NCBI GenBank assembly: GCA_012034575.1
Contig: JAAUPF010000017.1
Span: 1-61,136 of the forward strand
Origin: Richelia sp. CSU_2_1
GTDB lineage: Bacteria > Cyanobacteriota > Cyanobacteriia > Cyanobacteriales > Microcoleaceae
Direction of reading: 5' to 3'
DNA length: 61,136 nt
The notes beneath the pieces are model-generated. The model was not told the origin of the DNA and did no database searches. It worked only from the letters and a program-made list of their open reading frames with translations. Shown in pieces: positions 44,813-54,885 of the stretch. Each line of letters begins with the position of its first letter. Within the stretch, counting starts at the first letter, position 1. The position numbers were made by a program, and so were the translations under genes.

Positions 44813-45420
44813 AATTAAGCGCTCGAGAACTCGATGCCTTGCAGGAACTCGTCAACATCGGGATCGGTCAAGCAGCAGGGATCTTAAACGACATGATCGA
44901 CTCCCCCATTCGCTTGCAAATCCCGTACCTTCAAATCCTCTCCCCAACCGACGTGCAAGAGGAGTTAGAACATCACCTCAACGGCGAGCAAGTAGCCGCC
45001 GTCCAGCTCAAATTTATGGGTTCCTTCGGAGGAGTGGCCCAGCTAGTCTTTCCCACCAACAGCGCGGCCCTGCTCGTTACCATGCTCACTGGGGAAGAAC
45101 TCGGAACTCACGACCTGGATTCAGTCAAAATTGGTACGCTGAGTGAAGTGGGAAATATTGTAATCAACGGAGTCATGGGTGCAATCAGCAACGTACTTCA
45201 GCAGCGCCTGAACTATTCGATTCCCAGTTATACCGAAGGGACGGTCGCCACTTTGCTGACAACATCTGGCGGTTTGTCTGCTGATACAGTCGTTTTATTG
45301 GCCCAGACCCGTTTCATTATTGAAAGGCTGCACATTGAAGGAGATATCATCCTCATTTTCAATGTCAATTCCTTTGACACCTTGTTGGCTGCTATCAATC
45401 AACTTGCCGGGGGTCTATGA
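44809..45420 (+). CDS. cheC: CheC-family phosphatase
   Basis: 203 residues from the ATG at 44809, which overlaps the preceding TGA. The two phosphatase helices are visible: ALQELVNIGIGQAAGIL (E-x2-N) and GTLSEVGNIVINGVMGAI (S-x-x-E-V-G-N). Between and after them are the CheC/FliY beta strands. CheC dephosphorylates CheY-P. No chemotaxis receptors or CheA lie nearby, so the pair probably tunes the adjoining diguanylate cyclase or another pathway (inference). Its stop overlaps the next start (ATGA). Confidence 0.87.
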   Translation: MKLSARELDALQELVNIGIGQAAGILNDMIDSPIRLQIPYLQILSPTDVQEELEHHLNGEQVAAVQLKFMGSFGGVAQLVFPTNSAALLVTMLTGEELGTHDLDSVKIGTLSEVGNIVINGVMGAISNVLQQRLNYSIPSYTEGTVATLLTTSGGLSADTVVLLAQTRFIIERLHIEGDIILIFNVNSFDTLLAAINQLAGGL

Positions 45421-47585
45421 TCGACGAGGAGAGCAAAACTATTGAGGAAAAGTTTGGGGTGCTCGACAGCGTACCAGTCGGCGCTTGCCTGCTGCGAGAT
45501 GACTTTGTAGTTCTATTTTGGAACACCTGCTTGGAAGACTGGACGAAAATTCCCCGCAGCCAAATTCTGGGAGCAAAAATCACAGCCCATTTTCCTCACC
45601 TGAATCAACCCAAGTACGCAACTCGCTTTCAGCAAATTTTTGCGGGAGGGCCGCCGACAATCTTTTCTTCTCAAATTCACAAACACTTGATTCCGGCAAC
45701 TTGGCAAGACGGCCAGCAGCGCATCCAGCAAACTACCGTAACAGCCGTGCCGGCTTTGGAAGCGAGTGAGACCCAACGGATGGTGACTGACTTGCTGCTC
45801 CAAAGTATCGAATCGGAACCAGCTAGTGTAACAGGACTAGCAGCACCAGCTAGGACTTCGATGTTTTCTTCAGGAGCGCTGCTGCCAAACGGTCAATCGT
45901 TCTACGCGCTCCTGGTGATTCAGGACGTGACCGACCTCACCCACCGCATTCAAGCTTACCGGACAATGCGGGATCAGGCTTTAGAAGAGGTTAAAGTGCG
46001 GCAGCGGGTCGAGGAAGAACTGCGATCGAGCCAGCATTTCATCCAGCAGATTGCCGACGCGGCACCTTATTTGCTGTACATTTACGACTTGACCGAACAG
46101 CGCAACGTCTACGTCAACGGTCAAGCTTCTAAATTGCTGGGCTACACTCCTCAAGAAATTTTACAGATGCAAACTGCTTTGTATTCCAGTTTGGTGTACC
46201 CAGAAGATGTGGGGCAATTGGCAGTCCACCTGAGCCAATTTCCCTCGTTGGAGGACGGCTGCATTTTGGAGTTGGAGTATCGGCTCAAACACCGATCGGG
46301 CGAATGGCGGTGGTTTCGCTGCCGCGATCAAGTGTTCGCCCGCACGAGCGAGGGAGCGCCCAAACAAATTTTCGGTACAGCTCAAGATATCACGGAGTAC
46401 AAGCGAGCGGAAGCAGCACTGCGCCAGCAGAAAGAACGGGAACTGCTGATGGCGACTATTACCCAGCACATCCGCCAGTCCCTGGATTTAGACGAAGTTT
46501 TGGGGACGACTGTGACGGAAGTGCGCCAATTCCTGCAGGCCGATCGAGTGACGATCGTCCGCTTTCAAGCCCCTACGGGCAATGCCTGCGCTACACCGAG
46601 GGGGGCGGTGATGGTGGAATCAGTAGCGCCCCACTGCCGGCCGATGCTGGGGGAAACTCTGCAAAATTTCTGTTTTGACGAATTCTTTCTGGAAGCTTAC
46701 AAACATCCAGGAATCCGACCGATCGCGGATGTGGGCGCTGCCGACTTGCCGCCACATCAAATCGATTTGCTGGCACAATTTGACGTGAAAGCTTATTTAG
46801 TGGTGCCTCTGGTGCAGGGGGAGGAATTGTGGGGGATGTTGATGGCCAACCAGTGCATTCCCCGCCAGTGGATGCAGTTAGAGGTGGAGTTGCTGTCGAA
46901 TCTGGCCGCGCAGTTGGCGATCGCGATCGTGCAAGCAGAACTCTACGAACAGTTGCAAGCAGCCAACCAACAGTTAGAACGTTTGGCTACTTTAGACGAA
47001 CTCACGCAGCTAGCCAACCGCCGCCGATTCGACCAATACTTAGAAATGCAGTGGCGCTCTGGTGCGCGGGAACAAACGCCTTTATCCCTAATTTTGTGCG
47101 ATATTGATTCTTTTAAAAGTTACAACGATACTTACGGACACCCAGGGGGAGATAAATGCTTGCGACAAGTAGCTGGGGCGATCGCCAGTGCAGTCAAACG
47201 CCCCGCTGACTTAGTGGCCCGCTACGGCGGGGAAGAATTTGCTGTTATTTTGCCGAATACTAAAATCAAAGGGGCTCTGCAGGTTGCCGAACAGATCCAA
47301 ACTCAGATCGCAGCTTTGCAGGTTCCTCACGCTGCTTCTGCGGTAAGTCAGTACGTCACCGTCAGTCTGGGCGTGGCGAGTATGGTTCCTGGCTCTGACT
47401 TGGGAGCTGAAATTCTAATTGCCGCAGCCGATCGAGCGCTGTATCAAGCTAAAGACCTGGGGCGCGATCGCATTCAACTTTACCAGCCCGACTCAGCTTC
47501 TAACAAGCAGAACGGGGCTGCACCTCCCGCGCGCCCCGTTGATTTTCCCCGACCTCCTAATTTGCCTTCTGCAACTAGCGCTTGA
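45417..47585 (+). CDS. PAS-PAS-GAF diguanylate cyclase
   Basis: 722 residues. An N-terminal PAS-like domain (about 10-175) with VGACLLRDDFVVLFWN, a short helix, PAS (about 203-325, YLLYIYDLTEQRNVYVN), GAF (about 345-505, LDLDEVLGTTVTEVRQFLQADRV) and GGDEF (about 525-690). The active site RYGGEEF is intact (GGEEF near 604) and an RxxD inhibitory site (RPAD) sits five residues before it. It should therefore make c-di-GMP with product feedback. The GAF has no obvious bilin Cys. Third gene of the overlapping operon; output Pro-rich tail. Confidence 0.93.
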   Translation: MIDEESKTIEEKFGVLDSVPVGACLLRDDFVVLFWNTCLEDWTKIPRSQILGAKITAHFPHLNQPKYATRFQQIFAGGPPTIFSSQIHKHLIPATWQDGQQRIQQTTVTAVPALEASETQRMVTDLLLQSIESEPASVTGLAAPARTSMFSSGALLPNGQSFYALLVIQDVTDLTHRIQAYRTMRDQALEEVKVRQRVEEELRSSQHFIQQIADAAPYLLYIYDLTEQRNVYVNGQASKLLGYTPQEILQMQTALYSSLVYPEDVGQLAVHLSQFPSLEDGCILELEYRLKHRSGEWRWFRCRDQVFARTSEGAPKQIFGTAQDITEYKRAEAALRQQKERELLMATITQHIRQSLDLDEVLGTTVTEVRQFLQADRVTIVRFQAPTGNACATPRGAVMVESVAPHCRPMLGETLQNFCFDEFFLEAYKHPGIRPIADVGAADLPPHQIDLLAQFDVKAYLVVPLVQGEELWGMLMANQCIPRQWMQLEVELLSNLAAQLAIAIVQAELYEQLQAANQQLERLATLDELTQLANRRRFDQYLEMQWRSGAREQTPLSLILCDIDSFKSYNDTYGHPGGDKCLRQVAGAIASAVKRPADLVARYGGEEFAVILPNTKIKGALQVAEQIQTQIAALQVPHAASAVSQYVTVSLGVASMVPGSDLGAEILIAAADRALYQAKDLGRDRIQLYQPDSASNKQNGAAPPARPVDFPRPPNLPSATSA

Positions 47586-47831
47586 ATAGTTGATAGTTGA
47601 TAGTCGATAGTTGATAGTCGATCGATAGTTATTTTCGTTAGAAAAAATTATATTCTCCTTTAATCATCGCGATCGCAGTTTTCATCAAGCGCTGAAATCC
47701 TCTACCTTTGGGTAGATTTGACAACTGCTGTCAGACTGCTATTGTGTTTAATATTTTTGTTCGATATTTTTGTTCGATCGGGTCAAAACTGTCATCTATC
47801 AAAAGATAGAAATACCAAAATACTACCCAAC

Positions 47832-50800
47832 ATGATTGCGCTACCAGGCATTAAAGTTTTAGATCGAGTTTATGAAAGCGCAAACTCCCTAATTTATCGG
47901 GGAATCAGAGATCGAGACGATCGACCAGTTATCCTAAAGGTGTTGAAGGAAGACTATCCTACACCGCAAGAATTGGTTCGCTACAAACAGGAATATGAAA
48001 TCACTCGCAGCCTGAATTTTGACGGCGCGATCGCAGCTTATAGTCTAGAAAACTATCAGAGAACATTAGTAATTATCCTGGAAGATTTTGGCGGGTTATC
48101 CTTAAAGCAATTGATGAATAACCCTGTAGGGGCAGTGCCCCCGTGCCTGCCCCTACCAGAATTCCTCAACATCGCCATCAAAACAGCCGAGATTTTAGGC
48201 AACATTCACAGCAGCAATATCATCCACAAAGATATTAACCCCGCCAACATCGTTTTTAACCCAGAAACCGGACAAGTAAAAATTATCGACTTTGGCATTG
48301 CCACGCAGTTGACGCGGGAAAATCTTACACTCAAAAACCCCAACGTTTTAGAAGGCACATTAGCCTATATGTCGCCCGAACAAACTGGCAGGATGAACCG
48401 CACTCTAGATTACCGCACCGACTTTTATTCCCTCGGCATCACCTTCTACGAACTGCTGTCAGGACAACTGCCTTTTGACACAACAGACCCGATGGAATTG
48501 GTGCATTGTCATATTGCTAAAGTGCCAATTTCACTCCATCAAATCAAAAAGGAAATTCCTCCAGTCTTGTCGGATATTGTGATGAAATTAATGGCGAAAA
48601 CCGCCGAAGAACGATATCAAAGTGCTTGGGGAATTAAAGCCGATTTGGAATCATGCTTAACTCAATTACAAACAACAGGAAATATTTCAGAATTCCCCCT
48701 CGGTACAGCGGACATTTCCGACAAATTTCAAATTCCCCAAAAACTCTACGGACGCGAGGCAGAAGTTGAAACGTTATTAGCAGCATTTGAAAGAGTAGCA
48801 GGTTCCCAATCAGAGTCGAATTCATTACCCGCATCTGGCGACACCCCGACTTCGCTTGAGTCCCGCCGGGGAATCAATTCCCCGGCTCATAGCGAAAGTC
48901 GGTTGAAACCGACTGAAAATTCGTCTGTTGAACTTGAATCCCGCCGGGGAATCAATTCCCCGGCTCATAGCAAAAGTCGGTTGAAACCGACTGAAAAACC
49001 GACGGAAAATTCGTCCGTTGAGTCCGTTAAAACGGACTTGAGCGATGAGCCAGGGAATTTATTCCCTGGCGGACTCCAACACGACGGGGGAAGGGTCGAA
49101 ATGATGCTCGTTGCAGGTTATTCGGGCATCGGTAAATCAGCCCTCGTACAAGAAATTTATAAACCAATTACAGAAAAACGCGGCTATTTAATCTCTGGTA
49201 AATTCGATCAATTTCAACGGAATATTCCCTACTCTGCCGTAGTAGACGCTTTTAAACAATTGGTGCAGCAACTGTTAACTGAAAGCGAACAACAACTCAA
49301 CCAATGGAAGGAAAAAATATTAACCGCTGTTGGTTCCAACGGTGAGGTCATTATTGATGTAATTCCTGAGGTAGAACTGATTGTCGGCAAGCAGCCTGCC
49401 GTGCCAAAGTTAGGAGCAACCGAGTCTCAAAATCGGTTTAATCTTGTCTTCGGTAACTTCATTCGATCGTTCTGTACAAAAGAGCATCCCTTGGTCATCT
49501 TTCTGGACGATTTGCAGTGGGCAGACTCCGCTACGCTCAAGTTAATCGAACTGATGATGACCGATGCAGATACGCAATATCTATTTCTAATTGGGGCATA
49601 TCGGGATAACGAAGTCAACCCCACTCACCCGTTGATGGTGACTATTGAGGGATTACAAAAAGAAGGGGCAACGATCGACTTTATTACCTTAGTTCCCTTA
49701 GATAGCAAGCATATCAGCCAGTTAATTGCCGATACTTTGCACAGTGACACTGATTCGGTAAAACCTTTAGCCGAATTGGTGAAGCGGAAAACTGAGGGCA
49801 GTCCATTCTTTACCAATCAATTTCTGAAAACCCTGTATGCCGAAAACTTAATAACTTTTGATTTTGAGCGTTACCTCTTCATCTGGGATATTTCAAACAT
49901 TGAGGCACAGGGCATTACTGACAATGTGGTAGAGTTGATGATTGGCAAGTTGAAGAAACTGCCTCCTGTTACACAGCAAGTTTTACGCTTAGCAGCTTGT
50001 GTAGGTGCTGATTTCGACTTAAACACCCTTTCGATCGTCAGTGAAAAATCAGCATCGGAAGTTTTTAAAGACCTAACAGCAGCAGTTCAGTCTGGGTTAA
50101 TCTTGCCCGCATCCGAGTTAGATGAAAAACTGTTAATTCAAGATTATAAATTCCTGCACGATCGGGTACAGCAAGCCGCTTACTCGCTGATTGACGAAAA
50201 ACACAAACAAGAAACCCACTTAAAAATCGGTCGCCTTCTGTTGAATAAGTTTGAAGAGAATGAGTTAGAAGAACGAATTTTTGATATTGTCAATCACCTG
50301 AACGAAGGACGATCGTTGCTCTGTGACAAAGGAGAAAAAGAACAATTAGCTAGATTGAATCTAATCGCTGGCAGAAAAGCTAAATTCTCGACCGCCTATC
50401 AACCCGCATTAGTATATCTAACGAACGGGATGAAACTTTTACCCCATAATAGCTGGGAGGAAGACTATCACCTGACATTATCATATCATCTTGAAAAAGG
50501 CGAAATAGAATATTTAACTGCTAGCTGGGACGAAGCTTTATCAACTTTTGACGAAGCCCTCAAGCATATCGATAGTCTGTTGGATCGGTGTAAAGTCAAT
50601 GAATATAAAGTGACGTTATATCGAATGAAAAACGATCTGGAGTCCTCCTTGAATCTGGGAATACAGACACTCAAATTATTGGGAATCAAGTTGAAAGCTT
50701 TTCCTGAAGCAGATGAACTTATAGCAGAAGTGAATCGTGCTAATGAGGCAATTGCTGCCAGGAAAATTGAAAATCTTATAGACCTTCCTGAAATGCAAGA

Positions 50801-53800
50801 CCCTGAAAAACTTGCTGCTATGGTACTTCTCAGAGAATGCGTACCTCCAGCTTACTTTTTAGGGTCTAGGTTGCTGTTCATCCTAGGCATAAAAATGATC
50901 GAGCTATCGCTCATCTACGGGAACAATCCTCACTCTTCAGTTGGGTACATATATTATTCGTTAACACTTGCCTTTGTAGCACAAGATTTTGAAACCGCCT
51001 ATAAATTTGGAAGTTTAGCCTTGAGATTGAACGATGACAAGTATCAAATTAAGCCTTATGAAGCATTAATTTTGAATATGTGGGGAGGATTTGTTTCACA
51101 TTACACTGAACATCTCGATCGCTCTAGAGAGCATTTAATGAGAGGTTATTATAGCGGTGTAGAAAACGGTGCCTATCAATGGGCAGGATATTGTGCAATC
51201 AACTTGTTGTTTATGTGTTTTTGGGGGACTAATTCGTTAAAAGAAGTATCAGAAAAAATTGATAAGATTACACCCGGATTGAAAAAAGTCGATCCAAACA
51301 TGGTGCAATATTATTATGCAATTAAGGCGACCATTCATAATTTAATTGAACCTGTTGAGGATTGGAGTGTTCTTGATGAATCCTTATGGCCGAATGCCAA
51401 GGATGTTATTAAGTCTTGCCTTGAAAAAAATGATTTACCCACGGTATTTTTAGAAGCAATCTGTAAATTGTCTTTAGCTAACTGGTATTCAGATTCTGAG
51501 AAAGCGATCGACTATGCTAACTCTGCCGAAAAATATTTGCTAGGCGCGACGGGGATTTTTACTAATCCGGCTTTTCATTTTCATCAATGTCTAGCCTTAT
51601 CAGTTGGGTATGACTGTGCTGGTGGTGAAAAACAGGCACAGTATGTGGAGAAGATTAAATCGAATCTTGAGAAATTCAAACTCTGGAGTCAACATTGTCC
51701 GAGTACCTACCTCCATCAACGTCTGCTAATCGAAGCTGAGTTGGCGCGGATTACAAACAATACTCTGGAAGCGCAGGATTTGTATGACGAAGCTATCTCC
51801 TCAGCGCGAGAAAATAAATTTTTGCAGAATGAAGCCTTAGCTAACGAACTAGCAGCCAAGTTTTGGTTAGCTAGAGGTAAAGCAGAAATTGCCCAACTCT
51901 ACATGAAAAAGGCACATTATGTCTACCAGTTGTGGGGTGCTAAACGCAAAGTTGAGGTTTTGGCAGAAAAATACCCGCAGTTACTGCCTAAATCATCTTT
52001 TCCAGCGAAGAATACCACAGCTACGATCGCGACAACTACTAATACCTCAACTGGCAGTCAGTCAGGGGAAGCATTAGATTTAGCCGCCGTAATGAAAGCT
52101 TCCCAAGCCATTTCCGGTGAAATTGTTCTCGATAAGTTACTCGGTTCCTTGATGAAAATCCTGATCGAGAATGCCGGAGCGCAAATTGGGCATTTAATTT
52201 TAGAAACTGAGGGTAAACTGTCGATCGAAGCCTCTGGTGAGGTAGATTCAGATAACATCACTGTCTTGCAGTCAATCTTAATTGAAAACCGCCTGCCCGC
52301 CACAATTATTAATTATGTTTTCCGCACCAAAGAAACCGTAGTTTTGAACGATGCCGCCCGTGCCGGAAACTTTACCAACGATCCCTACATCAAACAACAT
52401 CAAACGAAATCAGTTTTATGCGTACCGCTGCTAAATCAAAGTAAACTCGGTGGCATGGTTTATCTGGAGAACAATCTCACAGCAGGAGCATTTACCCCAG
52501 ACAGATTGGAAGTCTTAAAATTCCTATCTTCTTCGGCCGCCATCTCGATCGAAAATGCGCGACTTTATAACAATTTAGCCGAAGCCAACTGCACCCTAGA
52601 AACCAAAGTAGAGCAACGTACAGCCGAATTAGCCACAGCCAAACAAAAAGCAGAAGTTGCTAACGAAACTAAAAGCACATTTCTTGCCAACATGAGCCAC
52701 GAATTGCGCAGTCCGCTCAACGCCATTCTCGGCTTTTCCCAACTCATGAATCGCAGCCGCAACTTATCACCCGAAAATCGAGAAAATGTCGGCATTATTA
52801 TCCGCAGCGGAGAACACCTACTCACCCTAATTAACCAAGTATTAGATTTATCCAAAATCGAAGCAGGGCGCACCACTATTAATGAAAAGAACTTCGACTT
52901 ATATCGCTTGTTGGATGACTTGGAAGATATGTTCCAACTCAAGGCTGAAGAGAAAAACTTGCTGTTAATTTTCGAGCGCACTCCTGAAGTTCCTCGCTAC
53001 GCGCGCACTGATGAAGTAAAGTTGCGTCAAATCTGCATTAACCTGCTCAATAACGCACTCAAATTTACTCCTGAAGGCGGAGTTTCCGTCAAAGTGTCCG
53101 CAGTCAGCGATTGGCGGTGTCAGGGCGAAGCATTCGGTAAGAAGCCTTTGAGTGAAACCGATAAATTATCGCCCGAAAGCTTCGCCCCTACTCAACTCCT
53201 GTTTGAAATTTCTGATACTGGTGCGGGCATTGCCCCGGAAGAATTAGACAGCTTATTTGAAGCCTTCGTGCAAACAAAAACAGGCAAAGAATCGCAAGAA
53301 GGAACGGGTTTAGGATTGCCCATCAGTCGCAAATTCGTACAGTTAATGGGCGGTGAAATGACGGTAAGTTCGGAAGTGGGAACCGGCACTACTTTCAAGT
53401 TCGATATTAATGCCAGCATAGTTAATGCCAAAGACATCGAAACCACACAAGCGGCGCGCCGAGTTATTGCTTTAGAACCGAACCAACCTCGCTATCGAAT
53501 TTTAATTGTGGACGATCGACAAATCAACCGCCAACTGTTAGTAAAACTGTTAAATCCCCTCGGATTTGAACTAGCAGAAGCTTGTAATGGTCAAGAGGCG
53601 ATCGAAGTTTGGGATACTTTTGAACCGCACTTAATTTGGATGGATATGCGGATGCCTGTGATGGACGGTTACGAAGCAACCAAACAGATTAAATCTACTA
53701 CGAAAGGACACGCGACAGCAATTATTGCTTTGACGGCTAGTGTTTTAGAGGAAGAACGGAATCTGGTGCTGTCTGCAGGTTGTGATGATTTCATGCGGAA

Positions 53801-54116
53801 ACCGTTCCGGGAAGCAGACATTTTTGATAGTATGAGCAAACATATTGGGGTGCGTTACGTTTACGAAGATGCCGATCGCAGCGATCGAACGATCGCTCTA
53901 GATGGAGAGGTAAATATACTGACTCCGGCAGCTTTCGCAGCCTTACCTGTCGAATGGATAGCTAATTTGCAACAGGCAATTCCTCAAGGCGATCTGGAAT
54001 TAATTGCTACAATTGTCGAGCAAATTCGCACTCAAAATGTATCTCTTGCCGATGCGATCGAGGGTTATATCGATAATTTTGAGTACGATAAAGTGTTGGC
54101 GTTAATTGCCGAATAA
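47832..54116 (+). CDS. Ser/Thr kinase - AAA ATPase - GAF - histidine kinase - receiver protein
   Basis: 2094 residues from ATG 47832; the frame is open 38 codons earlier, but the protein kinase fold starts here. Order: Ser/Thr kinase (about 1-270, HKDINPANIV and IDFGIA), ATPase (Walker A GYSGIGKSA near 430, Walker B FLDDLQWAD near 556), a long helical-repeat region, GAF (about 1415-1580), HisKA (MSHELRSPLNAI near 1620), HATPase (INLLNNALKF; GTGLGLPIS) and REC (IVDDRQINR; DMRMPVMDG). A short tail follows. A family of such trifunctional proteins is common in filamentous cyanobacteria. Two repeat insertions lie in the first 420 residues. Confidence 0.93.
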   Translation: MIALPGIKVLDRVYESANSLIYRGIRDRDDRPVILKVLKEDYPTPQELVRYKQEYEITRSLNFDGAIAAYSLENYQRTLVIILEDFGGLSLKQLMNNPVGAVPPCLPLPEFLNIAIKTAEILGNIHSSNIIHKDINPANIVFNPETGQVKIIDFGIATQLTRENLTLKNPNVLEGTLAYMSPEQTGRMNRTLDYRTDFYSLGITFYELLSGQLPFDTTDPMELVHCHIAKVPISLHQIKKEIPPVLSDIVMKLMAKTAEERYQSAWGIKADLESCLTQLQTTGNISEFPLGTADISDKFQIPQKLYGREAEVETLLAAFERVAGSQSESNSLPASGDTPTSLESRRGINSPAHSESRLKPTENSSVELESRRGINSPAHSKSRLKPTEKPTENSSVESVKTDLSDEPGNLFPGGLQHDGGRVEMMLVAGYSGIGKSALVQEIYKPITEKRGYLISGKFDQFQRNIPYSAVVDAFKQLVQQLLTESEQQLNQWKEKILTAVGSNGEVIIDVIPEVELIVGKQPAVPKLGATESQNRFNLVFGNFIRSFCTKEHPLVIFLDDLQWADSATLKLIELMMTDADTQYLFLIGAYRDNEVNPTHPLMVTIEGLQKEGATIDFITLVPLDSKHISQLIADTLHSDTDSVKPLAELVKRKTEGSPFFTNQFLKTLYAENLITFDFERYLFIWDISNIEAQGITDNVVELMIGKLKKLPPVTQQVLRLAACVGADFDLNTLSIVSEKSASEVFKDLTAAVQSGLILPASELDEKLLIQDYKFLHDRVQQAAYSLIDEKHKQETHLKIGRLLLNKFEENELEERIFDIVNHLNEGRSLLCDKGEKEQLARLNLIAGRKAKFSTAYQPALVYLTNGMKLLPHNSWEEDYHLTLSYHLEKGEIEYLTASWDEALSTFDEALKHIDSLLDRCKVNEYKVTLYRMKNDLESSLNLGIQTLKLLGIKLKAFPEADELIAEVNRANEAIAARKIENLIDLPEMQDPEKLAAMVLLRECVPPAYFLGSRLLFILGIKMIELSLIYGNNPHSSVGYIYYSLTLAFVAQDFETAYKFGSLALRLNDDKYQIKPYEALILNMWGGFVSHYTEHLDRSREHLMRGYYSGVENGAYQWAGYCAINLLFMCFWGTNSLKEVSEKIDKITPGLKKVDPNMVQYYYAIKATIHNLIEPVEDWSVLDESLWPNAKDVIKSCLEKNDLPTVFLEAICKLSLANWYSDSEKAIDYANSAEKYLLGATGIFTNPAFHFHQCLALSVGYDCAGGEKQAQYVEKIKSNLEKFKLWSQHCPSTYLHQRLLIEAELARITNNTLEAQDLYDEAISSARENKFLQNEALANELAAKFWLARGKAEIAQLYMKKAHYVYQLWGAKRKVEVLAEKYPQLLPKSSFPAKNTTATIATTTNTSTGSQSGEALDLAAVMKASQAISGEIVLDKLLGSLMKILIENAGAQIGHLILETEGKLSIEASGEVDSDNITVLQSILIENRLPATIINYVFRTKETVVLNDAARAGNFTNDPYIKQHQTKSVLCVPLLNQSKLGGMVYLENNLTAGAFTPDRLEVLKFLSSSAAISIENARLYNNLAEANCTLETKVEQRTAELATAKQKAEVANETKSTFLANMSHELRSPLNAILGFSQLMNRSRNLSPENRENVGIIIRSGEHLLTLINQVLDLSKIEAGRTTINEKNFDLYRLLDDLEDMFQLKAEEKNLLLIFERTPEVPRYARTDEVKLRQICINLLNNALKFTPEGGVSVKVSAVSDWRCQGEAFGKKPLSETDKLSPESFAPTQLLFEISDTGAGIAPEELDSLFEAFVQTKTGKESQEGTGLGLPISRKFVQLMGGEMTVSSEVGTGTTFKFDINASIVNAKDIETTQAARRVIALEPNQPRYRILIVDDRQINRQLLVKLLNPLGFELAEACNGQEAIEVWDTFEPHLIWMDMRMPVMDGYEATKQIKSTTKGHATAIIALTASVLEEERNLVLSAGCDDFMRKPFREADIFDSMSKHIGVRYVYEDADRSDRTIALDGEVNILTPAAFAALPVEWIANLQQAIPQGDLELIATIVEQIRTQNVSLADAIEGYIDNFEYDKVLALIAE
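48122..48160. repeat. GTAGGGGC-type insertion in the kinase domain
   Basis: TGTAGGGGCAGTGCCCCCGT then GCCTGCCCCTACC encodes PVGAVPPCLPLPE between LMNN and FLN in the Ser/Thr kinase domain. Homologous kinases usually have only a few residues here. The arms are complementary, so the DNA forms a hairpin. Confidence 0.6.
48862..49075. repeat. In-frame 78-bp tandem repeats between kinase and ATPase
   Basis: Two copies of GGGGAATCAATTCCCC with flanks (palindromes at 48865-48886 and 48943-48964, 78 bp apart) encode RRGINSPAHSESRLKPTE twice. A related GGGAATTTATTCCC hairpin follows near 49051. Same repeat as the intergenic copy at 2670-2715. Confidence 0.85.
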
Positions 54117-54814
54117 AATTGGTAGTGGGGAGTTATAAATGGAGTTGAAACAAGGACTTTGCGCGACAAGCTGACGGGTCAGCCATAATTGCTACGTAAC
54201 GATTGACATTAAATCACTCGATCGCGTTGAACTGATGTACTTAACACAGCAACTATCCAAGTTCGGCGATTCGATCGCAAAGCAATACCAAGAGTGCATC
54301 GATTAACTCAAGGGTAGCATATTGCGCAATACACGTAGATTTTTGTAGATAGCTTGACGAAACTCTTGCAATTGAGTCACAACATTCATATACAGGGTGA
54401 CACTTTTCTGAATCGGGAAAATTTCGTAGATGACTGCAACATTTTATAACCCTTATGTGGCAAGGGTTGTGGCCAATTTTACGATCGAACGATTCTCTAG
54501 TTTTAAACTTTCATAAAACCTTAAATACCTGGCTGCGAATTTGGAACTGTCAAATGGCTAAAACTCATACAGCCAAAAGAATACAGCCACCGAAACTACA
54601 CCCAACGGGGGTAAGTTCCGTCTAAACTCCAGTTATAACTCATATTCCGCGCCCTCAACTGTCACAATCGGTTTTTACTTATTTTATCGAGCAATTAAGC
54701 TATCAATAATACTTTGACACCGTGTATTGACGGATGAAAAAAAGTGAAAGACATAATTTATTACTTAAAAAATCGATCGTTCTGAATGTAGCTTATAAGT
54801 TAACGAGCGATCGT
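54117..54814. other. Intergenic spacer
   Basis: 700 bases between the large kinase and the next sensor gene, AT-rich, no conserved gene or RNA recognised. Confidence 0.4.
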
Positions 54815-54883
54815 CAATTACCAATTACCAATTACCAATTACCAATTACCAATTACCAATTACCAATTACCAATTACCAATTA
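54815..54883. repeat. AATTACC heptamer array directly before a start codon
   Basis: Nine contiguous CAATTAC units followed by CAATTATC and ATG at 54886. The array takes the place of the ribosome binding site. Confidence 0.85.
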
Positions 54884-54885
54884 TC

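Noticed and set aside
49625-53446. Several minus-strand ORFs inside the giant kinase gene
   Set aside because: Antisense shadows of conserved domains; no start signals.
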